Positions 52,132 to 60,554 of a stretch of DNA of 64,000 bases are shown piece by piece. The position numbers and the translations under genes were made by a program. The stretch lies in NCBI RefSeq assembly GCF_019443085.1, contig NZ_JAHZIL010000002.1:186001-250000 (forward strand). Direction: 5' to 3'. The stretch's first letter is position 1. Each line of letters begins with the position of its first letter. The stretch is from Marinobacter sp. F4218. Lineage in GTDB: Bacteria > Pseudomonadota > Gammaproteobacteria > Pseudomonadales > Oleiphilaceae. A model generated the notes under the pieces. That model made no database searches and was not told where the DNA came from. It saw nothing but the letters and a program-made list of their open reading frames with translations.

Positions 52132-53061
52132 ATGGCAGGTGTATTGGACAGTGTGAACCAGCGGACCCAGCTGGTGGGGCAGAACCGGCTTGAGCTGCTG
52201 CTGTTCCGTCTGCGCGGCCGGCAGATGTATGGCATCAACGTGTTCAAGGTGAAAGAGGTCCTCCAGTGTCCGAAGCTCTCTTCCATTCCTAACAGTCGCA
52301 CGGTCGTTCAGGGGGTCGCCCACATACGAGGTGAAACCATCCCGATCATCGATTTGAGTATGGCGATTGGGCTGCCAGGCATCCCGCAGGAAACCGTGCC
52401 AACGAGTTTTGTCATCATCACCGAGTACAATCGCAAGACCCAGGGCTTTCTGGTGACAGGTGTGGACCGGATCATGAACATGAACTGGGAAGACATTCTT
52501 CCGCCGCCCAAGGGTGCTGGCAAGGATGTCTATCTGACCGCTGTCACTAAAATAGAAGATAAACTTTTAGAAATCATCGATGTAGAGAAGATTCTTGCAG
52601 AAGTTTCTCCTCTGAGGGAAGATGTCACGGACGCCGTGCTGAGCAAGACTTCCGAGCGCGTCGCCGGGCATTTGCCGGTCCTTGTCGTGGACGATTCGGC
52701 TGTCGCCCGCCGCCAGATTGAGCGCTGTTTGACGGCGATCGGAATGACCGTTGTCATCAGGAACGATGGCAAACAGGCGCTTGAGTATCTCAAGAAGGTT
52801 ACGGAAGATGGTTCAAATGCGTGTGACCATCTGGCGCTGGTGATTTCAGACGTCGAAATGCCGGAAATGGACGGGTATACACTGGTGTCCCGATGCAAGG
52901 ATGATCCCGCACTCCGGGATCTGTTCATCATGCTTCATACGTCGTTGAGCGGTGTGTTCAACAGGGCAATGGTTCAGAAAGTTGGCGCGGACGACTTCAT
53001 GGCCAAGTTCAGTCCGGATGAGTTGGCAGAGCGGGTCATGGAGATAATCGATCAGGCCTGA
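52132..53061 (+). CDS. cheV: Chemotaxis protein CheV
   Basis: The 309-aa protein fuses an N-terminal CheW-like domain (LELLLFRLRGRQMYGINVFKVKEVL; VQGVAHIRGETIPIIDLS) to a C-terminal receiver domain with VLVVDDSAVARRQI and the phospho-acceptor region LVISDVEMPEMDGY. It couples receptors to CheA and is modulated by phosphorylation. The ATG at 52132 has GGAGAGAG upstream. The same frame is open much further upstream, but that part is antisense to flgA and not coding. Confidence 0.95.
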   Translation: MAGVLDSVNQRTQLVGQNRLELLLFRLRGRQMYGINVFKVKEVLQCPKLSSIPNSRTVVQGVAHIRGETIPIIDLSMAIGLPGIPQETVPTSFVIITEYNRKTQGFLVTGVDRIMNMNWEDILPPPKGAGKDVYLTAVTKIEDKLLEIIDVEKILAEVSPLREDVTDAVLSKTSERVAGHLPVLVVDDSAVARRQIERCLTAIGMTVVIRNDGKQALEYLKKVTEDGSNACDHLALVISDVEMPEMDGYTLVSRCKDDPALRDLFIMLHTSLSGVFNRAMVQKVGADDFMAKFSPDELAERVMEIIDQA

Positions 53062-53098
53062 TGTCACTGCGCACAGAATCACTCAGAACAGAGATCCA

Positions 53099-53926
53099 AT
53101 GAAAGCGGATATAACGCCACAGGAATACGAAGCCTTCAAGACATTCCTGCAGGATGCCTGTGGTATTTTGCTGGGTGAGAATAAGCAGTACCTGGTGAAG
53201 AGCCGCCTTCGTCGCATCCTGGAAGAGAACGAACTCGAATCCCTCGGTAAACTCCTCGAACGCCTCAAACGCCCGGGCCGCGCGAACCTGCGTGAGGTTG
53301 TCATCGATGCTATGACGACCAACGAGACACTGTGGTTCAGGGATAACCATCCTTTCCGAATTCTCCAGGAAAAACTTCTGCCGGAGTTTGCCGAGCGTAA
53401 GACAACACAGCCGCTGCGCATCTGGTCTGCAGCCTGCTCTACCGGCCAGGAGCCCTACTCGGCAGGGATGATCGTGGAGGAGTTTCGACGCCAGCGACCC
53501 GGAAGGCTCCGGGACGTAAAAATAACCGCCACCGATATCTCCAGGAGCGTTCTGGAGGTGGCACGCCGCGGCGAGTACGAGATGATTGCCATCGGCCGGG
53601 GTCTCTCGCCGGAACGCCAGCGACAGTTCTTCACGCCGTCACCGAATGGCGGCTGGCAGATCAAACCCCAGTTGAGGGCCATGGTGGAGTTCAGGGAGCT
53701 GAATCTCCTGGAGCGCTATATGCTCGGCAAGTTCGACATTGTCATGTGCCGGAATGTCCTGATCTATTTTTCCGCCGACCTCAAGAAGGATATTCTGACT
53801 CGAATTCACGCGGCTCTGAATCCCGGTGGTTACCTGATCCTCGGTGCGTCCGAATCGCTCAATGGCCTGCCTGACCTGTATGAAATGGTGCAGTGCCACC
53901 CGGGCATTATCTACAGGAAAAAATAA
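53099..53926 (+). CDS. cheR: Chemotaxis methyltransferase CheR
   Basis: The 275-aa SAM-dependent enzyme methylates glutamates of chemoreceptors. It has an N-terminal helical domain, the block MTTNETLWFRDNHPF, the SAM-binding IWSAACSTGQEPYS and CRNVLIYFSADLKKDIL. The cheV-cheR pair next to flgA is conserved in Pseudomonas. It follows cheV by 37 bases and is probably read from the same FliA promoter. Confidence 0.95.
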   Translation: MKADITPQEYEAFKTFLQDACGILLGENKQYLVKSRLRRILEENELESLGKLLERLKRPGRANLREVVIDAMTTNETLWFRDNHPFRILQEKLLPEFAERKTTQPLRIWSAACSTGQEPYSAGMIVEEFRRQRPGRLRDVKITATDISRSVLEVARRGEYEMIAIGRGLSPERQRQFFTPSPNGGWQIKPQLRAMVEFRELNLLERYMLGKFDIVMCRNVLIYFSADLKKDILTRIHAALNPGGYLILGASESLNGLPDLYEMVQCHPGIIYRKK

Positions 53927-53930
53927 AACT

Positions 53931-55127
53931 ATGCCCCTCAATGTATGGGTCCTGGTTGCGGCGCAGGCGCTGGCCATGTGTACGGCGCCGTTCATTGTAT
54001 TCATCGGCAGTATTCAGGGGCGCCTGCTCGCTTCGGCACCGGAATTTGCGACCCTGCCGGTTGGACTGGTCGTGGTGGGAACGGTTCTCGCCATTAAACC
54101 GGCGACCTGGTTAATGGAGAAAACCGGGCGCAAGCAGGTGATGCTGCTTGGTGCTGTCATGGGGATCCTTGCCGCCGTTCTCGGCGCTGTATCCAGTTGG
54201 CAGGGAAGCTTCCTGCTTCTCTGCATTGCCTCGGTAGTCGGAGGCACCGGACTGGCGGTTGTGCACCAGTACCGGTTTGCAGCCATGGAGTCGGTGCCGG
54301 CTGGTATGGCTGGGTCTGCGGCTGCCCGGGTTCTGCTGGGAGGTCTGGTGGCGGCGTGGCTTGGGCCGGAGGTGGCGGCCATCGGCAGCGGTACCGGGGA
54401 AGTTTATCCATTTCTGAGCAGTTGGGTGGCGCTCGGAGTGGTTCAGGCCGCGGCACTGATCATCCTTGCGTTGGGCTACAGGGCCAGAGGTGAGCTGGTC
54501 AGAAGCTCACAGTCCGGTGGCGGTCGGCCGCTGTCTGAAATTCTGAAAAACCCATTGGTGTGGGCTGCAATCAGCGCAGCCGCGGTGGGCTATGCCGTCA
54601 TGAGTTTCATTATGACCGCAACGCCATTAAGCATGACCGAAATCGCGGGCCACGATCTGGACGACGCCAAACGTGTGATTCAACTGCATATCATGGCCAT
54701 GTATCTGCCTTCCCTGATCAGTGGCTGGCTGACCCGGATGGTTGGTATTCCGATCCTGATGGCTGCTGGACTGGTCGCCTATCTGGGGTGTGTCGTGCTG
54801 GCGGCCAATGGCGTCAGCTTCCATCATTACCTCGGCGCGCTGCTTTTGCTGGGCGTCGGCTGGAACTTCCTGTTTGTTGGCGGTACCTCTCTGCTTCCGG
54901 AAGGCTACCACGACACTGAACGATTCCGGGTTCAGGGGCTTAACGATATGATGGTTTTTGGCTCCCAGGCGACCGCGGCCCTTACCGCCGGGGCCGTGCT
55001 GAGCTGGCTGGGGTGGGGCGGTCTGGTACTGGTTGCCATCCCGTTCCTGATGCTCCACGGAATACTGATGGCGGTCTGGCTGGTTCGATCACCGTCCTCG
55101 GCCCAGGAAGCCCATAGGAGAAACTGA
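53931..55127 (+). CDS. MFS transporter
   Basis: The 398-aa membrane protein has about 12 hydrophobic helices and a major-facilitator loop after helix 2 (LMEKTGRKQVMLLGAVMG). Charged, Gly-rich loop patterns recur in the second half. It begins four bases after the cheR stop and overlaps the next gene (ATGA). The substrate cannot be predicted. I use ATG 53931, since the upstream extension lies inside cheR. Confidence 0.87.
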   Translation: MPLNVWVLVAAQALAMCTAPFIVFIGSIQGRLLASAPEFATLPVGLVVVGTVLAIKPATWLMEKTGRKQVMLLGAVMGILAAVLGAVSSWQGSFLLLCIASVVGGTGLAVVHQYRFAAMESVPAGMAGSAAARVLLGGLVAAWLGPEVAAIGSGTGEVYPFLSSWVALGVVQAAALIILALGYRARGELVRSSQSGGGRPLSEILKNPLVWAAISAAAVGYAVMSFIMTATPLSMTEIAGHDLDDAKRVIQLHIMAMYLPSLISGWLTRMVGIPILMAAGLVAYLGCVVLAANGVSFHHYLGALLLLGVGWNFLFVGGTSLLPEGYHDTERFRVQGLNDMMVFGSQATAALTAGAVLSWLGWGGLVLVAIPFLMLHGILMAVWLVRSPSSAQEAHRRN

Positions 55128-55744
55128 TGTTTATCGACTTTGACGGAATGAACTCCGCGGATGTCTATCATGCTCTGACCCAGACGGTTATTCCGCGACC
55201 GGTAGCCTGGGTTCTCAGTGAAAATCCGGATGGCGACTACAACCTGGCGCCGTTTTCATTCTTTACCCCTATTACCAGCAATCCGCCGCTGCTGATGTTT
55301 TCCGTCGGTCGAAAACCGACCGACAACGCCTTCAAGGACACTCGGGTCAACATTGAGCAGCGAAAAGATTTTGTAGTCCACATTGCCCATCGGGAACTGG
55401 CCACAGCGATGACTGAAACCTCCCGGACCCTGCCGCACGGTGAGTCAGAATTGGCTCGGCTCGGGCTGGAGCTCGTGCCGTTCGAAGGATCGCGATTGCC
55501 CCGGCTGAAGGATTGTCACGTTGCGTTCGCCTGTGAATTGTATGAAATCAAGGAGATTGGTGCGGCGCCCCAGAGCCTGGTCTTCGGTCTCGTGAAAGGG
55601 GCCTACGTCTCGGATCAGGCCATTGCGTACGATGACCAGAACCGGCTCAGGATTGATGCCGCCACCATTGATCCAATCGGCCGATTGGGTGGCAGTGAAT
55701 ACGTGACCTTCGGTGATATAGTGAAGGTGCCGCGCCCTTCCTGA
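55127..55744 (+). CDS. Flavin reductase-like (FMN-binding split-barrel) protein
   Basis: The 205-aa product matches the flavin reductase-like / DIM6-NTAB family: VIPRPVAWVLSENPDGDYNLAPFS near the start, FTPITSNPPLLMFSVG and KDFVVHIAHRELA. Members bind FMN and reduce flavins or act with monooxygenases. Its ATG overlaps the MFS stop by one base. The LysR gene begins 11 bases downstream, so the three probably form one functional unit. Confidence 0.87.
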   Translation: MFIDFDGMNSADVYHALTQTVIPRPVAWVLSENPDGDYNLAPFSFFTPITSNPPLLMFSVGRKPTDNAFKDTRVNIEQRKDFVVHIAHRELATAMTETSRTLPHGESELARLGLELVPFEGSRLPRLKDCHVAFACELYEIKEIGAAPQSLVFGLVKGAYVSDQAIAYDDQNRLRIDAATIDPIGRLGGSEYVTFGDIVKVPRPS

Positions 55745-55754
55745 AAGTACAGCG

Positions 55755-56681
55755 ATGGTGGCTTCCGTGGATCAACTCAATCTGAGACACCTTTACTATT
55801 TCTGGATGATCAGCCGGGAAGGGTCGATTGCCAGGGCCAGTGAGGTATTGGAGCTTGCCCCCCAGACCCTGAGCGGCCAGCTGGCTACGTTTGAATCCTC
55901 GCTTGGAGGCCTTCTGTTCCAGCGGGAACGGCGCAAACTTATCCTGACAGACCTGGGGCGCACGGTCCTTGGTTATGCCGAAGAGATTTTTACGCTCGCC
56001 GGGGAACTCAATGAAACCCTCCGCCTTGCGCCTTCCGATCGCCCCCTTACCCTTTCCGCAGGAGTCTCGGCATCCATTCACAAATTGATAGCCTATTACC
56101 TCCTGCAACCGGCGATGGTTCTTCCCCGGCAGATTCAGTTGAACTGCCAGACTGGCGGCCCCGAGGATTTGCTGCTGCGGCTGAAACGTAAGGAGCTGGA
56201 TATCGTGCTAATCGACCGCATGCCGAGTGTAAATGAGCGGGGAAGTTTTGCTGTGCATGCGCTGGCAGGGTCCACCATAAGCCTTTTTGCCTCGCCAGTG
56301 CTGGCCAGGAGGCTGCGAAAAGGCTTTCCAGCCTCTCTCAACGGTGAGCCATTATTGGCTAACGCCACCGATGCTCCCTATTTCGAAAAGCTCATGAACT
56401 GGTTCTCGCTGCAGGGGGTTCGGATGAACCTGGTGGCAAGAATCGATGACAGCGCACTGATCAAGGTTTTTGGTCGCCAGGGATTGGGCGTGTTCGCGGC
56501 GCCGACGGCCATCAGTGAAGAAGTTTGCCGGCAATATGAGGTTGAGCAGATAGCATCCATTGATGATGTGAAAGATGAACTCTTCGCGATTACGCGTGGC
56601 AAGAATCCCGCTCATGATGGCGTGCGTGCCATCTGCCAGGGGGATGTGAGCTTCCAGCCCATCCAGAGAGCCTCGAAATAA
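55755..56681 (+). CDS. LysR family regulator, NhaR-like
   Basis: The 308-aa protein has an N-terminal LysR helix-turn-helix with LNLRHLYYFWMISREGSIARASEVL, LAPQTLSGQLATFE and LGGLLFQRE. The LYYFW and PQTLSGQ pattern is that of the NhaR branch of LysR, which responds to sodium or osmotic signals in E. coli. The C-terminal substrate domain is complete. Which gene it controls here is not visible. Confidence 0.88.
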   Translation: MVASVDQLNLRHLYYFWMISREGSIARASEVLELAPQTLSGQLATFESSLGGLLFQRERRKLILTDLGRTVLGYAEEIFTLAGELNETLRLAPSDRPLTLSAGVSASIHKLIAYYLLQPAMVLPRQIQLNCQTGGPEDLLLRLKRKELDIVLIDRMPSVNERGSFAVHALAGSTISLFASPVLARRLRKGFPASLNGEPLLANATDAPYFEKLMNWFSLQGVRMNLVARIDDSALIKVFGRQGLGVFAAPTAISEEVCRQYEVEQIASIDDVKDELFAITRGKNPAHDGVRAICQGDVSFQPIQRASK

Positions 56682-56710
56682 TCGAGGTAATCGGCTTAAA
56701 AAAGCTTATT

Positions 56711-56740
56711 TTGTCGAGCTCTCAATCTGTCCATTATAAA
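56711..56740 (+). promoter_or_regulatory. Probable promoter of the 56774 gene
   Basis: TTGTCG (56711-56716) is followed after 18 bases by TATAAA (56735-56740), about 33 bases before the ATG. Confidence 0.45.
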
Positions 56741-56773
56741 ACTGTTGGATGCGATTGCAGAGGAGCACTTGCC

Positions 56774-57124
56774 ATGAAGACTATCCATAAATTTCGATTG
56801 GAGCAGGGGAAAGCGCCCACCACCCTCCTGCTTCGCGAGGGGTTTCGGGTTGTTCGGTGTGAATATCTTGTTCCCGACAAATCCGTTTATCTCTGGGTGG
56901 AACAGCCGTTGAGCGTTGGTGCTCGCAACCTTGAGCGGCAATTCCGGGTGGTATTTTCCGGTGAGCCGGTTCCCGATGACTACGTCTATCTGGATACCGC
57001 GCTGGACCCGTTTGGCCCAGAGGCTTACCACGTGTTTGAACTGCCCGCAGTCGAACGCGAACTCGGAATCAGCGGTGCCGATGTCCTGCCCGGCAGCAAC
57101 TGGCGTCAAACAGCGTTGTCGTGA
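56774..57124 (+). CDS. Small DUF7352-like protein
   Basis: The 116-aa product starts MKTIHKFRLEQG, has YLWVEQPLSVGARNL and FRVVFSGEPVPDDYVYL in the middle, and ends near a YHVFELP strand. The layout resembles DUF7352 proteins (KTI-K-Y start, tryptophan-valine strand, tGxPv turn, HvFE end), a small beta-rich family of unknown role. AGGAG at 56761-56765 supports the ATG. A strong terminator follows, so it is a single-gene unit. Confidence 0.72.
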   Translation: MKTIHKFRLEQGKAPTTLLLREGFRVVRCEYLVPDKSVYLWVEQPLSVGARNLERQFRVVFSGEPVPDDYVYLDTALDPFGPEAYHVFELPAVERELGISGADVLPGSNWRQTALS

Positions 57125-57132
57125 TGATCTGA

Positions 57133-57157
57133 TGGGCCCTTCGGGGCCCTTTTTTTG
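57133..57157 (+). terminator. Intrinsic terminator
   Basis: GGGCCC (57134-57139), tetraloop TTCG, GGGCCC (57144-57149) and a run of eight T lie ten bases after the stop of the 56774 gene. Confidence 0.93.
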
Positions 57158-57251
57158 CTCTCCTTTTTATCTGGCGCCGTATGTTTCCCGCAAGAGTTGG
57201 GAAAGAAGCTGTTATTGTTGCGGATGCAAGGCGGGAGGCGAGCAACGGATC

Positions 57252-57782
57252 ATGATGCGTGCGATGGTGGTGTGTGTAAGCATTTTTCTGGCGTCCTGTA
57301 CGGGAGTGCCGGAGGGAATCCAGCCTGTCACCGGGCTGGACGTGGATCGTTACCTTGGGACCTGGTATGAGGTCGCTCGCCTGGACCACTCGTTTGAAGA
57401 AGGCCTGAGCAGGGTGACCGCTGAGTACTCGTTAATGGACGATGGCAGCATCGAGGTAACGAACCGGGGATACAATACTGAAAAGGGAGAATGGAGCGTC
57501 GCTGATGGTCGGGCCGTTTTCGTCGGTGATCGAGACACCGGGCATCTGAAGGTGTCGTTTTTCGGCCCGTTTTACAGTTCCTACGTGGTGTTCGAGCTGG
57601 ACCAATCAGGGTACAACTATGCCTATATTACGGGCTATAACCGTGAGTACCTGTGGTTCCTGTCGCGTACACCCGACGTCACTGACGAGGCAATGAGAGC
57701 TTTTCGGGAGCGGGCAAAAGCCGAGGGATTCAACCTGGAAGGGCTGATCGTCGTCGACCAGAGCCCTGTGACCGATCAATAA
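57252..57782 (+). CDS. blc: Outer-membrane lipocalin Blc
   Basis: The 176-aa lipoprotein has a type II signal peptide with lipobox LASC, then the lipocalin kernel RYLGTWYEVARLDHSFEEG, and other Blc-typical blocks GYNTEKGEWSVADGRAVF, DTGHLKVSFFGPFYSSYVVF and YLWFLSRTP. It binds fatty acids or lysolipids at the outer membrane. The start at 57252 gives MMRAMVV; GGGAGG lies about 13 bases upstream. It is convergent with the double-cupin gene, with nine bases between the stops. Confidence 0.93.
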   Translation: MMRAMVVCVSIFLASCTGVPEGIQPVTGLDVDRYLGTWYEVARLDHSFEEGLSRVTAEYSLMDDGSIEVTNRGYNTEKGEWSVADGRAVFVGDRDTGHLKVSFFGPFYSSYVVFELDQSGYNYAYITGYNREYLWFLSRTPDVTDEAMRAFRERAKAEGFNLEGLIVVDQSPVTDQ

Positions 57783-57791
57783 GCCTGCGGG

Positions 57792-58442
57792 TCATATCGG
57801 GAGATGGCCGGTTTTCACCCAAATGATGGTTTCCTGCTCGACAAACGGATGATGCGCGCTCATGTGGGGACTGCGAATCCAGGTTCCCGGCGGGTAACGA
57901 CCGTGTTCGTCACAGAACTCTCCGGACAGGACAAAGATTTCTTCACCTCCGAAATGCCGGTGTGGCTGGAAACGTTCGTGAGCGGGCCATTTCACAAGCG
58001 CAACATGCTCGTGCTCGAAATCGTGGAGGAGCATGACTTCCAGGCCGCCAATACCGGGAAGCCAGGGTGTCGCATGAGTGTCAATGCGAACCGTATCCAG
58101 ATCCCGAGGATCGAATTGATGCAGCTTTACCAGCAGTGTACATCCCTCTTTGCTGAATGGCGCATGACCGCTGCCCGGTGGGTTTCGTAGGTAGGTTCCC
58201 GCTGGATAGTCTCCCGTTTCGTCCGAAAAAACGCCGTCGAGAACCAGAATTTCTTCCCCTAGAGGATGCTCGTGTCGCTTGAATGAGGCGCCGGGTTCAT
58301 AACGGACGATACTGGTGGCGTGACCTCGCTCAGCCTCCTCCCTGGCCAGAGGCTTTCTCAGGACACCGCCGGCAGGGCTCGGAAGCCAGTCCTCATTATC
58401 GGAACGGATAACTACCCGTTGTGAAAAATCCATGTTCAGCAT
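57792..58442 (-). CDS. Double-cupin protein of the ChrR type
   Basis: The 216-aa protein consists of two ChrR-like cupin domains. The first has FKRHEHPLGEEILVLDGVFSDE and DYPAGTYLRNPPGS; the second repeats the pattern with FQPHRHFGGEEIFVLSGEFCDEHG and YPPGTWIRSPHMSAHHP. Histidines and glutamate of both halves form metal sites. In ChrR itself a third zinc-binding anti-sigma domain is present; here it is absent and there is no sigma-factor gene beside it. I use ATG 58442, with GAGG six bases upstream. Confidence 0.87.
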   Translation of the reverse strand: MLNMDFSQRVVIRSDNEDWLPSPAGGVLRKPLAREEAERGHATSIVRYEPGASFKRHEHPLGEEILVLDGVFSDETGDYPAGTYLRNPPGSGHAPFSKEGCTLLVKLHQFDPRDLDTVRIDTHATPWLPGIGGLEVMLLHDFEHEHVALVKWPAHERFQPHRHFGGEEIFVLSGEFCDEHGRYPPGTWIRSPHMSAHHPFVEQETIIWVKTGHLPI

Positions 58443-58518
58443 GGGGTACCTCAACAGTTGATGTGCCTCGCATCGAGAGACAAAGGCGATCAGGAGATGG
58501 AATAGGGCAGTTGGAATC

Positions 58519-59049
58519 CTACTTGATCAGATTCTGAATATCGCGAAACCTGGGGTGCTTGCAGTCTCTCATCCACTCGAACGCCGCCATCTCCACAGTA
58601 ACGATTCTTGCCCCACTCTGGTGGAGTCGGTCCAGAGCAACATCCCTGTCAAATTCATTGCGGGACCCGGTAGCATCGGCCACCACCCAAACTTTGAACC
58701 CGGCGTCCAAAAGACTGAGGGCCGTCTGCATCATGCAGACGTGGGTTTCGCAGCCACCAATCACGACCTGCTGTCGTCCTTCGGGAAGGCGATCTATCAG
58801 GCCATCGGGGCAGGCGTCAAAGTGATGCTTGGGAATGACCTGATGGCAAAGTTCCCGAACCGCGTCCACATTGTGGCCAAGCTTATCCGGCAGCTGTTCC
58901 GTCGCCAGGATCGGGACATCCAGTAATCCGGCTATGGTCGCCAGTGTGAGGCACCGATCCACGACTTCCTCGCCCTGACTGATCGCGGGCATCAGCTTTT
59001 CCTGGAGATCGATTAACACCAGAGTGCATTGATCGGCTTTCATCAACAT
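58519..59049 (-). CDS. Isochorismatase-family hydrolase (YcaC-like)
   Basis: The 176-aa cysteine hydrolase has the catalytic triad of the family: Asp14 in LVLIDLQEKLM, a lysine in QLPDKLGHNV and the nucleophilic Cys in VIGGCETHVCMMQTALSLL. The rest fits YcaC or isochorismatase domain-containing proteins. Start ATG 59049 has AGGAG seven bases upstream; the longer frame to 59169 is unconserved. The substrate is unknown. Confidence 0.9.
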   Translation of the reverse strand: MLMKADQCTLVLIDLQEKLMPAISQGEEVVDRCLTLATIAGLLDVPILATEQLPDKLGHNVDAVRELCHQVIPKHHFDACPDGLIDRLPEGRQQVVIGGCETHVCMMQTALSLLDAGFKVWVVADATGSRNEFDRDVALDRLHQSGARIVTVEMAAFEWMRDCKHPRFRDIQNLIK

Positions 59050-59244
59050 GCGGTTGCTCCTGTGGCCCTGCCGGAAACCCACCTTCGTCCTTTTCCATAC
59101 GTTTGGAACGCAATCGCGTATTTGTTCCTGTGGCAACAAATTGCGTTTCATTATCGGCTTTTTTAACAATAGCGTTCAAACGGTTCAGCCAATCAACGAA
59201 ATCCCGGACTGCTGGAAAAAAATGGAGGATTTGGCGAAAGGGAG

Positions 59245-59273
59245 TTGCCAAACGCGAGAAAAACCATTAGAGT
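59245..59273 (+). promoter_or_regulatory. Promoter of tRNA-Ser
   Basis: TTGCCA (59245-59250) is followed after 17 bases by TAGAGT (59268-59273), about 48 bases before the tRNA, with a GC-rich discriminator. Confidence 0.6.
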
Positions 59274-59321
59274 TTGCGCCCTCAAATGAGCGACGAGATT
59301 GCTGATTTGAAACAGTTTATT

Positions 59322-59412
59322 GGAGAGGTGGCCGAGTGGCTGAAGGCGCACGCCTGGAAAGTGTGTATACGTTAATAGCGTATCGAGGGTTCGAATCCCT
59401 CCCTCTCCGCCA
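59322..59412 (+). tRNA. tRNA-Ser (anticodon GGA)
   Basis: The 91-nt gene has acceptor stem GGAGAGG/CCTCTCC, an anticodon loop CTGGAAA, a long class II variable arm, a T-arm GTTCGAATC and an encoded CCA end. Its 3' end borders a truncated integrase gene. Confidence 0.97.
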
Positions 59413-59509
59413 ATTATCTTCCGACGATGTCTTGCGCCGCAAGGCCTGCTGAGGAGATACGATAGCTGAGGTTTGTGTCCGTCTGGTGGAACAATCAGGT
59501 GGAACAATT

Positions 59510-59791
59510 ATGTACCTTCAGCGTAGCAGTTTCGGGGTGTATTACACCCGCATCCCCCTTCCGAAATTCGCCCGTGATCGCGGGTTCCTCCACGCCTTAC
59601 GCGTATCGCTGTTAACCAAGTCCCGAAAAATTGCTGTTCAGCGCAATCCCTTGGTCAGCGGTTGTGTGTTGAGCTTTCTGCAACAGCCAGAGACGTTTCG
59701 TTCCCGCGAAAACTTTGACCGTGATTTAAGGGACCTTCGACGGGGGCTGCGCGGCTCAGGCCGCTTTAACCCTGCATTCATGGGAATGTAG
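59510..59791 (+). pseudogene. Truncated tyrosine integrase (N-terminal fragment)
   Basis: This 93-codon frame starts 97 bases after tRNA-Ser and reads MYLQRSSFGVYYTRIPLP...RGFLHALRVSLLTKSRKIAVQRN, the typical arm-binding N-terminus of phage and island tyrosine integrases. It then stops; the catalytic Arg/His/Tyr domain is missing. A 13-base tandem repeat of GGTGGAACAAT (59485 and 59498) lies just before it. It is most likely a remnant of an element once inserted at the tRNA. Confidence 0.75.
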
Positions 59792-59811
59792 GAAGAGGGC
59801 ATGAAAGGGAG

Positions 59812-59847
59812 AAAAACCCAACACCGTAAGGTTGGCGTTGGGTTTTT
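59812..59847 (+). terminator. Terminator after the integrase remnant
   Basis: The inverted repeat AAAAACCCAAC / GTTGGGTTTTT with an inner ACC/GGT pair and loop GTAA is followed by T, 21 bases after the stop. Confidence 0.85.
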
Positions 59848-59925
59848 GTCGGAGCCGGGCTAACTATCTTCAGTAATTCGATGTTTCCAATAATGGCACC
59901 GGCTCATCAAGCACCAACGGTAGGG

Positions 59926-60240
59926 CTACATATACTCCGAGTCACATCTGCTCGTGCATTCCTGGAATTCCATATTGCAGGCTGAATCCGATTTTTCACA
60001 TGCCATCAATTGATCCTGACAGCTTGAATAACAGCGATCATGTTCGGAACCATAAGCCAACAAATGAGCGGATCGGTGATCCTTGTTCAGTCCAAGTGTG
60101 GTGCGCCAATCTCGATCACCGGAAACGCATAGACCATTCACTTTGCTTTGGGCAGGGTCGCACCGATCATCGTTATCACTTGCATACACGTTGAATGCTG
60201 AGAGAGATAAAGCAAGAAACATCAGGATCATTTTCATCAT
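59926..60240 (-). CDS. Small Cys-rich secreted protein of unknown function
   Basis: The 104-aa product has a signal peptide (MILMFLALSLSAFNVYASD) and a mature part of about 83 residues with eight cysteines, arranged as a first pair (RCDP, LCVSG) and a C-terminal set in DRCYSSCQDQLMACEKS and NMEFQECTSRCDSEYM. The spacing Cx3Cx5-6C suggests disulphide-linked helices in the periplasm. I do not recognise the family. AGAGGAA lies about eight bases upstream. Its ATG may overlap the stop of an upstream micro-ORF. Confidence 0.65.
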   Translation of the reverse strand: MMKMILMFLALSLSAFNVYASDNDDRCDPAQSKVNGLCVSGDRDWRTTLGLNKDHRSAHLLAYGSEHDRCYSSCQDQLMACEKSDSACNMEFQECTSRCDSEYM

Positions 60241-60374
60241 GATATCGTTCCTCTTGGTTTAACCCTCATTATATCTGCCAGAAGTCGGGCTATCTCCTTG
60301 GCAACCGCGTCATCAAAAAGGATAGTTGAAAAGAAAGTGAACAAGTAAACAAAAGCGGACCTTTTCTCACCCAC
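60237..60374 (-). CDS. Candidate 45-aa micro-ORF coupled to the Cys-rich gene
   Basis: A minus-strand frame starts with GTG at 60374, six bases after GGAGGG, and ends with a TGA that overlaps the ATG at 60240 (ATGA). The predicted peptide has a hydrophobic segment (FVYLFTFFSTILF) followed by a charged helix (DDAVAKEIARLLADIMR). The ribosome site and coupling are good, but length and lack of homologues leave it uncertain. It could be a leader peptide. Confidence 0.3.
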   Translation of the reverse strand: MGEKRSAFVYLFTFFSTILFDDAVAKEIARLLADIMRVKPRGTIS

Positions 60375-60554
60375 AAAAAGCCCTCCAGGAATCGATCAAA
60401 CCCCGGCGAAGTTAACTGTGCATAAATGCAGCTATAAGTGAAATCTGTGGACACCTTTAAAACGCGGCCTCGTTAAACCCGAAAACGCCGGGCGACAATC
60501 TATACTGATGAGTAAGTCGTGTTACCACCTCTTGCTTGATAGGGGGAAAAAACC

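Noticed and set aside
59193..59507. 104-codon minus-strand frame across tRNA-Ser
   Set aside because: Antisense to the tRNA; EGGIRTLDTLLT is the usual tRNA antisense artefact.
59485..59508. Tandem GGTGGAACAAT as a possible attachment site
   Set aside because: It is only two short copies just before the integrase remnant and does not match the tRNA 3' end.
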